From: Gallaecimonas mangrovi
Lineage (GTDB): Bacteria > Pseudomonadota > Gammaproteobacteria > Enterobacterales > Gallaecimonadaceae
Reading direction: 5' to 3'
Length of the DNA: 64,000 bases
Assembly (NCBI RefSeq): GCF_003367375.1
Contig: NZ_CP031416.1
Location: forward strand, 2,425,501-2,489,500
The notes beneath the pieces are model-generated. The model worked only from the letters and a program-made list of their open reading frames with translations. It had not been told where the DNA came from and searched no databases. This document shows, piece after piece, positions 7,364 through 16,789 of the stretch. The position numbers and the translations under genes were made by a program. The stretch's first letter is position 1, and each line of letters starts with the position of its first letter.

Positions 7364-8377
7364 ATGATCATCGTACTGAAACCACAAGCAACCGAAGCTG
7401 ATGCCAAAGCCATTCTGGCCCGTATTGAGGCAAAAAACCTCAAGCCGCTTTACATGCCGGGCGTTGAGCGCATCGTGCTGGGCGCTATTGGTGACGAAAG
7501 AGTGCTGGCTGAGCTTAATATCGAAGCTGACCCCATTGTTGAAGAAGTCAAACCTATCCTCTCTAAATACAAGTTAGTGGCCCGCGAGCTTCACCCCCAC
7601 GATACCCAGGTTCCCCTTGGTAACACCCAGATCGGCGGCGAACGCTTTGTGGTGATTGCCGGCCCCTGCTCGGTGGAGTCTCGCGAACAGCTGATGGCGG
7701 TATCAAAAATGGTGCAGGCCAACGGCGCGGTAGGTATTCGTGGTGGCGCCTACAAGCCCCGCACCAGCCCTTACGCCTTCCAAGGTCTGGGGGTGGAAGG
7801 TTTGAAACTGCTAAAAGAAGTGAACCAGGAGCTGGGTATTCCCACGGTGTCGGAAGTGATTAGTCCTGAGGATGCCGAGATGATGGCGGGCTACGTTGAT
7901 ATGCTGCAAATCGGCGCCCGAAACATGTATAACTATCGCTTGTTGGAAGCGGTGGGCAAAACCGGCAAACCGGTGATGCTAAAACGCGGCCTTAGCGCCA
8001 CGATCGAAGAATTCTTGCTGGCCGCCGAATACATTCTTGCCCAGGGTAACCCCAATGTGGTGCTCTGTGAGCGTGGCATTCGCACCTTTGAAACCGCCAC
8101 CCGTAACACCTTGGATTTAAACGCAGTAGCGCTATTGAAACAAAAAACACACTTGCCGGTGGTGGTTGACCCTTCCCACGGCACTGGCATTCGCGATTTG
8201 GTTATTCCGCTGTCACGCGCCGCCGCGGCAGTGGGTGCTGATGGCATCATTGTTGAGTCGCATCTCAACCCCAAAGAAGCCCTATCCGATGGCCACCAAG
8301 CTCTGACTGAACCGCTTTTTGAACAGCTCATGCGCGAGCTCAAACCCTTTGTTGCCGCCGCCGGGAGAACACTGTGA
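7364..8377 (+). CDS. 3-deoxy-7-phosphoheptulonate synthase (type I-beta, regulatory N-domain)
   Basis: 337 residues from the ATG at 7364; the longer open frame is rejected because it would start inside the attenuator. Residues 1-70 form a ferredoxin/ACT-like regulatory domain. The catalytic barrel has VIAGPCSVES near residue 94, GGAYKPRTSPY near residue 126, GARNMYNYRLL near residue 185 and VDPSHGTG near residue 266. The enzyme condenses PEP and erythrose 4-phosphate, the first step of aromatic biosynthesis. It is the first structural gene of the trp operon and its TGA overlaps the trpE GTG start, so its level is tied to tryptophan supply. Not an AroG/F/H-type (I-alpha) enzyme. Confidence 0.92.
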   Translation: MIIVLKPQATEADAKAILARIEAKNLKPLYMPGVERIVLGAIGDERVLAELNIEADPIVEEVKPILSKYKLVARELHPHDTQVPLGNTQIGGERFVVIAGPCSVESREQLMAVSKMVQANGAVGIRGGAYKPRTSPYAFQGLGVEGLKLLKEVNQELGIPTVSEVISPEDAEMMAGYVDMLQIGARNMYNYRLLEAVGKTGKPVMLKRGLSATIEEFLLAAEYILAQGNPNVVLCERGIRTFETATRNTLDLNAVALLKQKTHLPVVVDPSHGTGIRDLVIPLSRAAAAVGADGIIVESHLNPKEALSDGHQALTEPLFEQLMRELKPFVAAAGRTL

Positions 8378-9888
8378 GCCCTGCCCTTCTTCGTTTGCGT
8401 CTGGGCACTTGCCCAGACCCTTTAAGTGCCTATAAAACCCTCGCTAACAAGCCCAATTCTTTATTGTTAGAGTCGGCAGAACCCAGCGCCGGCAACGCCA
8501 CACAAAGCCTTATCATCACCGATGCGGCGCTAAAAATTACCGCCCTTGGACGCGAGCTCACCGTTAAAGCCTTGAGTGCCAATGGCCAAACCTTGATGCC
8601 AAGGCTTTGTGAGCGCCTGGGCATGAACGCCAAACTAGACGGTGACACCTTAACGCTGTCGGTCCCCAAACCGGACCCGGAGCTAGACGAAGACTCACGC
8701 CTTAAAGCGCCATCGGTGTTCACCTTGGTACGCGAGCTGCTGACACTACTGCCCAAAGATACCGACATGCCTTTTTCCAGCATGGTGGCCGGTTTGTTCG
8801 GCTTCGATTTGGTGGCCAGCCTAGAAGACTTGCCGGATGTGAGTGGCGACGAAGAAGTGCCTGACTTGTGCCTGTATCTGGCAGAAACGGTGCTTTACCT
8901 TAATCACCGCAACCAAAGTGCCACCCTGTTGGCCCTAGCCCTTGAAGGCACCCAGTCGGCCGCTTATTTTGAGCTTTCTCGCCGCTTGGCCGATTACCAG
9001 CAAAAGCTTAATGCGCCATTGCCGTTACCCAACATAGCCGTTGACGGCCCGGCCACCCCGAAAGTGGTGCCGGAAGATGAGCAATTTAAAGAAAACGTGG
9101 CACTGCTTCGCGAACATATTCTGGCGGGCGACTGCTTTCAGGTGGTGCCATCACGGCGCTTTTTCGCGCCCTGCCCTGAGCCACTTATTACCTACCAGGC
9201 CCTTCGCAACCAAAACCCCAGCCCTTACATGTTCTTTTTAAACGCCGACAGCTTCACGCTGTTTGGTGCCAGCCCTGAAAGCGCGGTAACCGTTGACAGT
9301 CAAAGCCGCGAGTTAGCGGTTTACCCCATTGCCGGTACTCGCCCGCGCGGTGTCGATGCCGACGAAGATGGCCGTTTTGAACTAGAAATGCGCCTGGATG
9401 AAAAGGAACAAGCCGAGCATTTAATGCTGGTGGACTTGGCACGTAACGACGTGGCCCGGGTATCCGAACCTGCTACCCGCACCGTTACCGACCTTTTAAA
9501 AGTCGACCGCTATGAACGGGTCATGCACTTAGTGTCGCGGGTAAAAGGCACGCTTCGCCACGACCTCGATGCACTGCACGCCTATCAGTCAGCGCTGAAC
9601 ATGGGCACCCTGACCGGCGCCCCGAAAATCATGGCCACCCGCCTCATTCGCCAAGTAGAAGGCCGCCGCCGCGGCGCTTATGGCGGCGCTATTGGTTATG
9701 TCACGGCCCGTGGCGACATGGATACCGCCATTGTGATCCGCTCTGCGGTGGTCAAAAACGGCGAAGCCTGCGTACAAGCCGGTGGCGGCGTGGTGTTCGA
9801 CTCAACTCCGCAATTTGAAGCAGATGAAACCCGCCACAAGGCCGCCTCTGTGCTGCGCGCCCTGGGCGCCCGGGAGGTCAAAGCATGA
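8374..9888 (+). CDS. trpE: Anthranilate synthase component I
   Basis: 504 residues with a GTG start overlapping the previous stop (GTGA). The tryptophan feedback site is visible as NSLLLESAE near residue 28. The chorismate-binding domain carries PIAGTRPRG, the DLARNDVARVSEPATR segment, MGTLTGAPKIMA and the C-terminal IRSAVVKNGEACVQAGGGVV. TrpE converts chorismate to anthranilate using ammonia from TrpG. The stop overlaps the trpG start as ATGA. Length matches the enterobacterial enzyme. Confidence 0.96.
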   Translation: MSPALLRLRLGTCPDPLSAYKTLANKPNSLLLESAEPSAGNATQSLIITDAALKITALGRELTVKALSANGQTLMPRLCERLGMNAKLDGDTLTLSVPKPDPELDEDSRLKAPSVFTLVRELLTLLPKDTDMPFSSMVAGLFGFDLVASLEDLPDVSGDEEVPDLCLYLAETVLYLNHRNQSATLLALALEGTQSAAYFELSRRLADYQQKLNAPLPLPNIAVDGPATPKVVPEDEQFKENVALLREHILAGDCFQVVPSRRFFAPCPEPLITYQALRNQNPSPYMFFLNADSFTLFGASPESAVTVDSQSRELAVYPIAGTRPRGVDADEDGRFELEMRLDEKEQAEHLMLVDLARNDVARVSEPATRTVTDLLKVDRYERVMHLVSRVKGTLRHDLDALHAYQSALNMGTLTGAPKIMATRLIRQVEGRRRGAYGGAIGYVTARGDMDTAIVIRSAVVKNGEACVQAGGGVVFDSTPQFEADETRHKAASVLRALGAREVKA

Positions 9889-10463
9889 TAGTGCTGCTCG
9901 ATAACCTCGACTCTTTTACTTACAACCTGGTGGATGACTGCCGCCGCCTTGGCGAAGAAGTGGTGATTTACCGCAACAGTGTCTCGGTCGATACCGTCAT
10001 CAATAAGCTGGCCAGCGAACCGAATGCAGTGTTACTGCTCTCCCCCGGCCCGGGTAACCCACAATCGGCCGGCAATTTGCTCGCGGTGCTGGAAAAAGCC
10101 TTGGGCACCTATCCGGTATTGGGGGTTTGCCTTGGCCACCAAGCCTTGGTTGAAGCGACCGGTGGCAGCCTGAAACGTTCGCCGCTGCCGCGCCACGGCA
10201 AAGCCTTTCGCCTTAACATTACATCGCACCCGCTGTTTGCTGGCATGGGAGAAGCGCCAATGGTTGGCCGCTACCACAGCCTGGTGGCAGATACGGTGTC
10301 AGACAAACTCGACGTCATCGCTGATACCGAAGATCAGGTGATGGCGGTGGTGCATAAGTCGGCACCGGCAATTGGCTTGCAATTTCACCCCGAATCGCTG
10401 TTAACCCGTGACGGCCACAAACTGCTGGTTAACGCTTTGACATTATTGCGGGGTGAAGCGTGA
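9885..10463 (+). CDS. trpG: Anthranilate synthase component II (glutamine amidotransferase)
   Basis: 192 residues, a free-standing class I amidotransferase not fused to TrpD as it is in E. coli. Catalytic residues are the Cys in LGVCLGHQAL (near residue 83) and the His/Glu in LQFHPESLLT (near residue 170); the oxyanion motif is LLSPGPGNP near residue 50. It supplies ammonia to TrpE. Both ends overlap the neighbouring genes by four bases (ATGA upstream, GTGA downstream). Confidence 0.95.
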   Translation: MIVLLDNLDSFTYNLVDDCRRLGEEVVIYRNSVSVDTVINKLASEPNAVLLLSPGPGNPQSAGNLLAVLEKALGTYPVLGVCLGHQALVEATGGSLKRSPLPRHGKAFRLNITSHPLFAGMGEAPMVGRYHSLVADTVSDKLDVIADTEDQVMAVVHKSAPAIGLQFHPESLLTRDGHKLLVNALTLLRGEA

Positions 10464-11470
10464 GTCTGGAAAAACTCCTCAATGGCGAGCGCCTTAGCGC
10501 CGAGCAGTCGCAAGCTTTTTTTGCCGACATGGCTGCCGGCAATATGGACCCGCTGCATCTAGCCGCAGCCCTTGCCGCCATGAAAGTACGCGGCGAAACC
10601 AGTGCTGAGCTGCAAGGTTTGGCCCAGGCACTGTTAGCGGCCGGTAAGCCCTTTTCGCGGCCGCAAGGCGACTTAGTCGACTGCTGCGGTACCGGCGGCG
10701 ACGGAGCCAACACCTTGAATATTTCCACCACCGCCGCTTTTGTTGCGGCCAGCGCTGGCATCAAGGTGGTAAAACACGGCAACAAGGCGGTGTCGTCACA
10801 ATCCGGTAGTACCGATGTGCTGACCGCGCTGGGCATCACCGTTATGGTTGACCCGGCTCTGGCCCGGCAAACTCTTGATGAGGTCAACTTGTGCTTTTTG
10901 GCCGCACCGCAATATCACCCCGGCATCAAACACGCCATGCCGGTGCGCCAGGCCTTAAAAACCCGCACGCTTTTTAACCTGGTTGGCCCGTTGGTGAACC
11001 CGGCGCGCCCTAACTTCCAATTGATGGGGGTTTACGACCCAGCACTTTTGGAAACCATTGCCCGCACCCTAATGGCGCTGGGTGTTGAGCGCGGCATGGT
11101 GGTACACGGCAGCGGTCTCGATGAAATTGCCCTGCATGGCCCCACCCAAGTGGTGGAAATTCGTGACGGCGCCCTTATCGAATACCAATTAACGCCTGGC
11201 GACCTTGGCCTTAGAGACGCCAGCATCGAGCAACTGGCCGGCGGTGATGGCTCTTATAATGCCCAGCAATTGGAAAAACTGCTGGCAACGGCAGAGCCCG
11301 GCCCGTACTTTGACGCAGTAGCCGCCAATGCGGGTGCGCTTTTTTACATGGCAAACCTAACCCGCACCCTTAAAGAAGGGGTCGCCATGGCCGGTGATGT
11401 AATGAAAAGCGGCAAGGCCCATGCCACGCTTAATCAGTTAAAGGAGATGCTCCGTGGCCACGGTGCTTGA
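10460..11470 (+). CDS. trpD: Anthranilate phosphoribosyltransferase
   Basis: 336 residues with a GTG start coupled to trpG. The PRPP-binding loop CGTGGDGANTLNISTT lies near residue 75 and KHGNKAVSSQSGSTDVL near residue 105. GLDEIALHGPT and FNLVGPLVNPA are further family motifs. It attaches phosphoribose to anthranilate. The end overlaps trpCF by 17 bases. Confidence 0.95.
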   Translation: MSLEKLLNGERLSAEQSQAFFADMAAGNMDPLHLAAALAAMKVRGETSAELQGLAQALLAAGKPFSRPQGDLVDCCGTGGDGANTLNISTTAAFVAASAGIKVVKHGNKAVSSQSGSTDVLTALGITVMVDPALARQTLDEVNLCFLAAPQYHPGIKHAMPVRQALKTRTLFNLVGPLVNPARPNFQLMGVYDPALLETIARTLMALGVERGMVVHGSGLDEIALHGPTQVVEIRDGALIEYQLTPGDLGLRDASIEQLAGGDGSYNAQQLEKLLATAEPGPYFDAVAANAGALFYMANLTRTLKEGVAMAGDVMKSGKAHATLNQLKEMLRGHGA

Positions 11471-12803
11471 AGAAATCGTAGAACGCAAAAAAGCCGACTT
11501 GCCAGCACTAAAGGCCCAGTTTCCACGTGCTAGCACCATGACCCTGCCACTGTCGAAAAGGTCCCTCGAGCACAGCTTGCGTTTCGGCAGCGGCTTTATT
11601 CTGGAATGTAAAAAAGCCAGCCCCTCCAAGGGCCTTATTCGCCCGGACTTTGACCCCAAGGCCTTGGCTGGCATTTACCAGCAGTACGCTTCCGGTATTT
11701 CGGTATTAACCGACGAGCCCTATTTTCAAGGCCGCCCCGAATATCTGGCCGCTGTGGCGCAAAGTGTCACGGTGCCGGTGCTGATGAAAGACTTTTTTAT
11801 CGACCCTTTCCAGATACGCTTGGCACGCTATTTAGGGGCCGACGCCATTCTGTTAATGCTGTCGGTACTGGATGACAACACCTATTTGGCACTGGCAGAA
11901 GAAGCGAAAAAGCTGAACCTTGATATTTTGACCGAGGCGGCAACCGCTGAAGAGCGCGACCGGGCGGTGCGCCTTGGCGCCAGAATAATCGGCATTAATA
12001 ACCGCAACTTACATGACATGAGCATCGACCTGGGCCGCACCGAACAGTTGGCCAAAGGCATTCCTGAAGACCGTGTGGTTATCAGCGAATCGGGCATTAA
12101 AAGCCATCAGGACGTCAAACGGCTTAAAGGCACCGCCCAAGGCTTTTTGGTGGGCTCTGAACTGATGAACAAGGCCGATGTGAACCTCGCCTGCCGCCAG
12201 CTGATTTTGGGTGAACACAAAGTCTGTGGCCTTACCAAGGCGGCGGATGCCAAAGCCGCTTATGACGCTGGCGCCTGCTACGGCGGCCTTATTTTCGCGG
12301 CCAAAAGCCCAAGAGCGGTTACCGAGGCAGAAGCCGCCACCATTATGGCCGGCGCCAAGCTTGCCTATGTTGGCGTTTTTGTTGATACGGATATTGAACA
12401 AGTGGCCGCCATTAGCAACCGGCTGGGGCTTTTTGCGGTGCAGCTTCACGGCAATGAAGATGCCAGCTATGTAGCAGCGCTTCGCGACAAAACCCAGGCC
12501 CAGATCTGGAAGGCCTGCACCGTTGATGCCGTGCCTGACATGGCGGTTGACCGCCTGGTGGTCGACTCAACACAGCAAGGCCAATTTGGCGGCACAGGCG
12601 CCGTTTTCGACTGGTCAAAATTGGGCAACCAATTCACTGCCCCAGTGATGCTGGCAGGCGGCATAGGCCCTGACAATGTCCAAAGTGCACTCGGTGTGCC
12701 CGGCATTATCGGCCTTGATCTTAATTCCAAACTGGAATCGGCCCCGGGTATTAAAGACCCCGCCCTTATCCAGCAGACATTTCAGTTAATGAGGCAAGCA
12801 TGA
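11454..12803 (+). CDS. trpCF: Bifunctional indole-3-glycerol phosphate synthase / phosphoribosylanthranilate isomerase
   Basis: 449 residues; GTG start with AAGGAG seven bases upstream, inside the end of trpD. Residues 1-255 are the TrpC barrel ([44 protein letters not shown]). Residues 256-449 are the TrpF barrel ([50 protein letters not shown]). The fused arrangement is the usual gammaproteobacterial one. The stop overlaps trpB as ATGA. Confidence 0.95.
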   Translation: MATVLEEIVERKKADLPALKAQFPRASTMTLPLSKRSLEHSLRFGSGFILECKKASPSKGLIRPDFDPKALAGIYQQYASGISVLTDEPYFQGRPEYLAAVAQSVTVPVLMKDFFIDPFQIRLARYLGADAILLMLSVLDDNTYLALAEEAKKLNLDILTEAATAEERDRAVRLGARIIGINNRNLHDMSIDLGRTEQLAKGIPEDRVVISESGIKSHQDVKRLKGTAQGFLVGSELMNKADVNLACRQLILGEHKVCGLTKAADAKAAYDAGACYGGLIFAAKSPRAVTEAEAATIMAGAKLAYVGVFVDTDIEQVAAISNRLGLFAVQLHGNEDASYVAALRDKTQAQIWKACTVDAVPDMAVDRLVVDSTQQGQFGGTGAVFDWSKLGNQFTAPVMLAGGIGPDNVQSALGVPGIIGLDLNSKLESAPGIKDPALIQQTFQLMRQA

Positions 12804-13978
12804 GCCATTTTTCCCCTTATTTTGGCGAGTTCGGCGGTACCTTTGTACCGGAGATCTTGGTGCCGGCACTGGATCAGCTGACAGCAGCCTTTGAAAATGC
12901 CCTTGAAGACGACAGCTTTAAAGCCGAACTTGGCGCCCTTTTAAAGCACTATGCAGGCCGCCCCACGCCGCTTTATGAAGCCACGCACCTAAGCCCCAAT
13001 CCTTTGGTACGCATTTTCCTTAAACGCGAAGATTTGCTCCATGGCGGTGCCCATAAAACCAACCAGGTGTTGGCCCAGGCACTGCTCACCAAGCGGATGG
13101 GCAAAAACGAAATCATTGCCGAAACCGGTGCTGGCCAGCACGGTGTTGCCACCGCCATGGTAGCGGCAATGATGGGCATGAAAGCGCGCATTTACATGGG
13201 CGCCAAGGACTGCGAACGCCAACAGCCCAACGTTTATCGCATGAAGTTGATGGGGGCCGAGGTTATTCCGGTACATGCCGGCTCTGGCACCTTAAAAGAT
13301 GCTGTTAATGAAGCGCTTCGCGATTGGGCCGCCAATTACGATACCGCCCATTACCTGCTGGGCACCGCTGCTGGCCCGCACCCCTTCCCGCATTTGGTAC
13401 GGGAGTTTCAACGTATCATTGGCGCCGAGGCCAAAGCTCAGATGATTGAAGCCATTGGCCGCCTGCCCGACGCTGCCATTGCCTGCGTTGGTGGCGGCTC
13501 TAACGCCATTGGCCTTTTTGCCGATTTTATCGACGAAAAAGACGTGGAATTGATTGGGGTAGAACCCGGCGGCGAAGGCGTGGAAACCGGCAAGCACGGC
13601 GCCCCTATCTACATGGCCAAAGAAGGCATTTTGCACGGCATGAAAAGCTACCTGATGCAAGATGAAGACGGCCAGGTAGAAGAGTCGCACTCGATTTCAG
13701 CGGGGCTGGATTACCCGGCAGTGGGCCCACAACATGCCTACCTTGCCAAAACCGGCCGTGCCCAATATGTGCCCATTAACGACGACGAAGCCATTGAGGG
13801 CTTTAAAGCCTTATGCCGCTCTGAAGGGATAATTCCGGCGATTGAATCTTCCCACGCCTTGGCTTATGCCCTAAAACGCGCCAAAGCTGCCAGCAAAGAA
13901 GAGGTGTTGCTGGTGAATCTTTCTGGCCGCGGCGATAAAGATCTCAACACCATTATGAAGTTGGAGGGCCTGCTATGA
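12800..13978 (+). CDS. trpB: Tryptophan synthase beta chain
   Basis: 392 residues. The PLP-binding lysine is in [15 protein letters not shown] near residue 85; [12 protein letters not shown] follows near residue 110, and the phosphate-binding loop [10 protein letters not shown] lies near residue 230. The [17 protein letters not shown] and NLSGRGDKD motifs are present. It condenses indole with serine. Both ends overlap adjacent trp genes by four bases. Confidence 0.97.
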   Translation: MSHFSPYFGEFGGTFVPEILVPALDQLTAAFENALEDDSFKAELGALLKHYAGRPTPLYEATHLSPNPLVRIFLKREDLLHGGAHKTNQVLAQALLTKRMGKNEIIAETGAGQHGVATAMVAAMMGMKARIYMGAKDCERQQPNVYRMKLMGAEVIPVHAGSGTLKDAVNEALRDWAANYDTAHYLLGTAAGPHPFPHLVREFQRIIGAEAKAQMIEAIGRLPDAAIACVGGGSNAIGLFADFIDEKDVELIGVEPGGEGVETGKHGAPIYMAKEGILHGMKSYLMQDEDGQVEESHSISAGLDYPAVGPQHAYLAKTGRAQYVPINDDEAIEGFKALCRSEGIIPAIESSHALAYALKRAKAASKEEVLLVNLSGRGDKDLNTIMKLEGLL

Positions 13979-14757
13979 GCCTGTATCAATCCTTGTTTGA
14001 GCGCCTAAGAGCCAAAAAAGAAGGGGCTTTCATTCCCTTTTTGACCCTGGGCGACCCGGATTTAGACACCAGCTTCGAACTGCTTTGCACCTTGGTTGAA
14101 AATGGCGCTGATGCGTTAGAACTCGGCGTGCCGTTTTCCGACCCGGTAGCGGATGGCCCAACAATTCAGGCTGCCACTTTGCGTGCGCTTGCCAGTGGCA
14201 CCACCCCGAAAAAGGCCCTGGCCTTGGTGCGGCGTTTAAAAGACAAATATCCCGAGATACCGGTGGGGTTATTAACTTACGCCAACCTGGTGTTTGCCGC
14301 CGGTATTGACCAGTTCTACCTTGATGCCAAAGCCGCAGGTGTTGATTCCGTGTTGGTGGCCGATGTGCCCATCAAGGAGTCTGCGCCTTTTGTAAAAGCC
14401 GCCAAGGCCGCCAAGGTTGCACCGGTGATGATAGCGCCGCCCAATGCCTCAGAAGCCACCCTTAAAGCCGTTGCTCAGCTGAGTGAAGGCTACGTTTATT
14501 TGGTCTCGCGCGCCGGTGTTACCGGCACCGAAACCGCGGCTGGCAAACCGCTTGGCCATATTATTGACACCCTTAAACGCTATCAGTCAGCCCCTGTTGT
14601 ATTAGGTTTTGGCATTGCCGAGCCGGAGCAAGTGAAAGCGGCGCTTGCCGCCGGCTGCGCCGGTGCCATTAGTGGTAGCGCCGCGGTTAAGGCCGCAGAG
14701 CAAGGCCCCGAGCAGTTGGCAGCCTTTAGTGCCAGCATGAAAGCGGCTAGCCGCTAA
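13975..14757 (+). CDS. trpA: Tryptophan synthase alpha chain
   Basis: 260 residues. Signatures are [11 protein letters not shown] near residue 20 (substrate pocket), [18 protein letters not shown] (catalytic Glu and Asp region) near residue 48, and [14 protein letters not shown] near residue 170. It cleaves indole-3-glycerol phosphate to indole, which is channelled to TrpB. Last gene of the operon; a strong terminator follows within ten bases. Confidence 0.96.
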   Translation: MSLYQSLFERLRAKKEGAFIPFLTLGDPDLDTSFELLCTLVENGADALELGVPFSDPVADGPTIQAATLRALASGTTPKKALALVRRLKDKYPEIPVGLLTYANLVFAAGIDQFYLDAKAAGVDSVLVADVPIKESAPFVKAAKAAKVAPVMIAPPNASEATLKAVAQLSEGYVYLVSRAGVTGTETAAGKPLGHIIDTLKRYQSAPVVLGFGIAEPEQVKAALAAGCAGAISGSAAVKAAEQGPEQLAAFSASMKAASR

Positions 14758-14764
14758 TACAAAT

Positions 14765-14790
14765 AAAAAAGGCCTTCGGGCCTTTTTTAA
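14765..14790 (+). terminator. Terminator of the trp operon
   Basis: AAAAAAGGCC / TTCG / GGCCTTTTTT: a stem with a stable UUCG tetraloop and long T tract directly after trpA. Confidence 0.85.
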
Positions 14791-14800
14791 TAGAGGCAAC

Positions 14801-15022
14801 ATGTTCGACAAAGCCACCCTGATTAAGCTTGCACAGACCCAGATGCCGTTTGGTAAGTATCAAGGCCGGCCGCTGATGAAGTTACCTGAAGAGTATCTTT
14901 TATGGTTTCAGCACAAGGGCTTTCCGGAAGGAAATCTAGGGGAGCTGATGGCGCTGGCGTTAGCGCTAAAGGTGGAAGGGTTGGATACTATTCTTGACCC
15001 TCTGGCTAAACCAAAACCATAA
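14801..15022 (+). CDS. DUF3820 family protein
   Basis: 73 residues. The family pattern is clear: MPFGKYQGRPLMKLPEEYLLWF (residues about 15-36) and FPEGNLGELMALALALKVEGL. GAGG lies just upstream of the ATG. DUF3820 proteins are small and widespread in gammaproteobacteria, sometimes labelled as quorum-sensing-regulated virulence factors; the function is not established. It lies between two terminators and is probably expressed on its own or by readthrough from trp. Confidence 0.85.
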   Translation: MFDKATLIKLAQTQMPFGKYQGRPLMKLPEEYLLWFQHKGFPEGNLGELMALALALKVEGLDTILDPLAKPKP

Positions 15023-15050
15023 AAAAGGGCGCCCTAGGGCGCCCTTTTTC
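15021..15050. terminator. Terminator between DUF3820 gene and cold-shock gene, bidirectional
   Basis: AAAAAAGGGCGCCC / TA / GGGCGCCCTTTTT, symmetric, serving both convergent genes. Confidence 0.85.
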
Positions 15051-15065
15051 TATCATTGTTGCGAC

Positions 15066-15278
15066 TTAGGCAACAACAACAACGTTAGCAGCTTGAGGAC
15101 CTTTTTGGCCTTGCTCAACGTTGAAAGTCACTTTTTGGCCTTCTTTCAGCACTTTGAAGCCAGTGCCTTGGATAGCGCGGAAGTGTACGAATACATCAGC
15201 ACCACCGTTTTCGGGAGTGATGAAGCCGTAGCCTTTTTCTTCGTTGAACCACTTAACGGTGCCGGTAGAGTTAGACAT
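15066..15278 (-). CDS. Cold-shock domain protein (CspA family)
   Basis: 70 residues from the ATG at 15278, where AGGAGA lies upstream; the longer frame to 15308 lacks support. A single cold-shock domain with RNP1 KGYGFITPE (residues about 16-24) and RNP2 DVFVHF (near residue 30), [12 protein letters not shown] at the start. These proteins bind single-stranded RNA or DNA and melt RNA structure. The 278-base region upstream to 15556 has no other gene and may contain a long leader, as is common for csp genes. Which csp paralogue, and whether cold-induced, cannot be told. Confidence 0.93.
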   Translation of the reverse strand: MSNSTGTVKWFNEEKGYGFITPENGGADVFVHFRAIQGTGFKVLKEGQKVTFNVEQGQKGPQAANVVVVA

Positions 15279-15556
15279 GTAATGTCTCCTGAAATTTACT
15301 GTGCGCAATGCGCGTTAAAACAAATTACTTATGATTACAAACAGTTAATGAAGCTTCAGGACAACATTACCGGGTAGAGCGAATGTGTAGAGAAGTATTC
15401 AAATCTTGACTGTTACATTAAGTAAGACCGCACTTTACGGCCGGTGCGAATATTAGCACAAGGGCCTCGCAGGTACAGGACTATTTTGCAATTATCTGCA
15501 CTTGTGCAAATTGCTGTTTATCAATGCCATTTCCCGCCAAGAAAACGTTTTTAGGC

Positions 15557-16648
15557 TCATCTTAGCAGCAGAGCTGCCGAATATTGCCGCCGCCCCAAGC
15601 GCGCCATGCGCGCAAAGCTATCAAGGGGCACCGGCATGGCAATGTTGTCGGTTACGCTTTGCACATCTTCAAGGTCCGGGTCGTGCAGATAAACAAAGCG
15701 CTGGTCCATCGCCACCACCAATACCCAGTGCGGCGCTTTTTCGTTGTGCATCTGGTAGGTGGAAATTAATACCAGAGCCAAGCCACCAGCCTCTAAGTGC
15801 CGGTGCAGGGCGTCTAACTCCATACGCTGATAAATCCGCTGAATGCCAGCCTTTTTGATGCGCTTGGAAAAATCTTCATGAACCACGCTAACAATGTGCT
15901 TTTTATCGCTACTGCGAACCCCTTCGATAAAAGGCACTTCTTTGTCAGAAACGCACAAGCTCACCTCAAGGCCATGGTCTGCGGCCACCAGGGCCAAGCC
16001 CTCCCCCGAGCAGCCACCGTGGCCGGAGGTCATAAAAATGGTGGTGGATGCCCGCCACAGGTTCAGCTCGTCACTGATACTGGGTTTGTGCTTTTTCTTC
16101 AGCGCTGACATCGCCATCAAAAGACAGGCGGGGCCGCAGGTAAACCGGGTTTGCTGTGGGTAAAACGGCACCTTTAAGCTGCCCTTGGGCAACTTGCCTT
16201 TAATACGTTTTTCCATGCGCAGGCCGTCACTACCGTCTTCGTAGTAACCCAGCAGTGGCGTGATGGTTTTAAAGCCGAATTTTTCATATAGGCCAATGGC
16301 AGCCTGGTTGTCTTCCTGGACTTCCAGACGAATGGCAATGGAGCCTTCGCTAATGGCGGCTTGTTCGATTTTTTCCATCAACAACTTGGCGACGCCACGG
16401 CCACGGGCCGCCGGATCAACCGCCAACGAATAAAGCCGTGCTAACGCCGTGCCTTTTTTTAACAGCAATACCGCCGCGCCCAATAATTTGGTTTTCTCTT
16501 CGGCCACCCATACCTGACCATGCGCCTCTTTTAATAGGTGGCGCCAGCGCCGACGGTCAAGGCGGTCATGGGTAAACGCTTTATTTTCCAGCGCGAAGAG
16601 GTCATCCAGGTCGGTAATACTCGCCAAGCGTACTTTCATTACACTCAC
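15557..16648 (-). CDS. Fusion of GNAT acetyltransferase and C39-like cysteine peptidase
   Basis: 363 residues with two domains. Residues 4-150 are a RimI-type GNAT domain: LYSLAVDPAARGRGVAKLLM carries the acetyl-CoA loop (near residue 72) and NQAAIGLYEKFGF the C-terminal signature. Residues 155-363 are a papain-like C39 peptidase: PQQTRFTCGPACLLMAM with Cys171, HWVLVVA with His307 and LHDPD with Asp323 give a complete catalytic set. It diverges from an RLAN/ATP-grasp ligase at 16790. I recall this fusion and an ATP-grasp ligase occurring side by side in other genomes. A joint role in making and trimming or acetylating a peptide or amide bond is inferred; substrates are unknown. Confidence 0.85.
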   Translation of the reverse strand: MSVMKVRLASITDLDDLFALENKAFTHDRLDRRRWRHLLKEAHGQVWVAEEKTKLLGAAVLLLKKGTALARLYSLAVDPAARGRGVAKLLMEKIEQAAISEGSIAIRLEVQEDNQAAIGLYEKFGFKTITPLLGYYEDGSDGLRMEKRIKGKLPKGSLKVPFYPQQTRFTCGPACLLMAMSALKKKHKPSISDELNLWRASTTIFMTSGHGGCSGEGLALVAADHGLEVSLCVSDKEVPFIEGVRSSDKKHIVSVVHEDFSKRIKKAGIQRIYQRMELDALHRHLEAGGLALVLISTYQMHNEKAPHWVLVVAMDQRFVYLHDPDLEDVQSVTDNIAMPVPLDSFARMARLGRRQYSAALLLR

Positions 16649-16699
16649 CCTTCATACAAGTGGCTGCACAATAGCCATAATTAACGCCAACTTACAGCG

Positions 16700-16731
16700 A
16701 AGGATATTTGTCTTTAGAACAAGAAATCCTT
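16700..16731. promoter_or_regulatory. Inverted repeat in the divergent promoter region
   Basis: AAGGAT (16700-16705) and ATCCTT (16726-16731) frame an inner TTGT/ACAA pair. A second small hairpin (GGGCGCA/TGCGCC) lies at about 16751-16769. Position between two divergent genes suggests an operator or shared control site; no regulator recognised. Confidence 0.3.
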
Positions 16732-16789
16732 GTTTGCGAGCCACTATGAATGGGCGCATTCTTTGCGCCATCCAACACAGGAGTGACCC

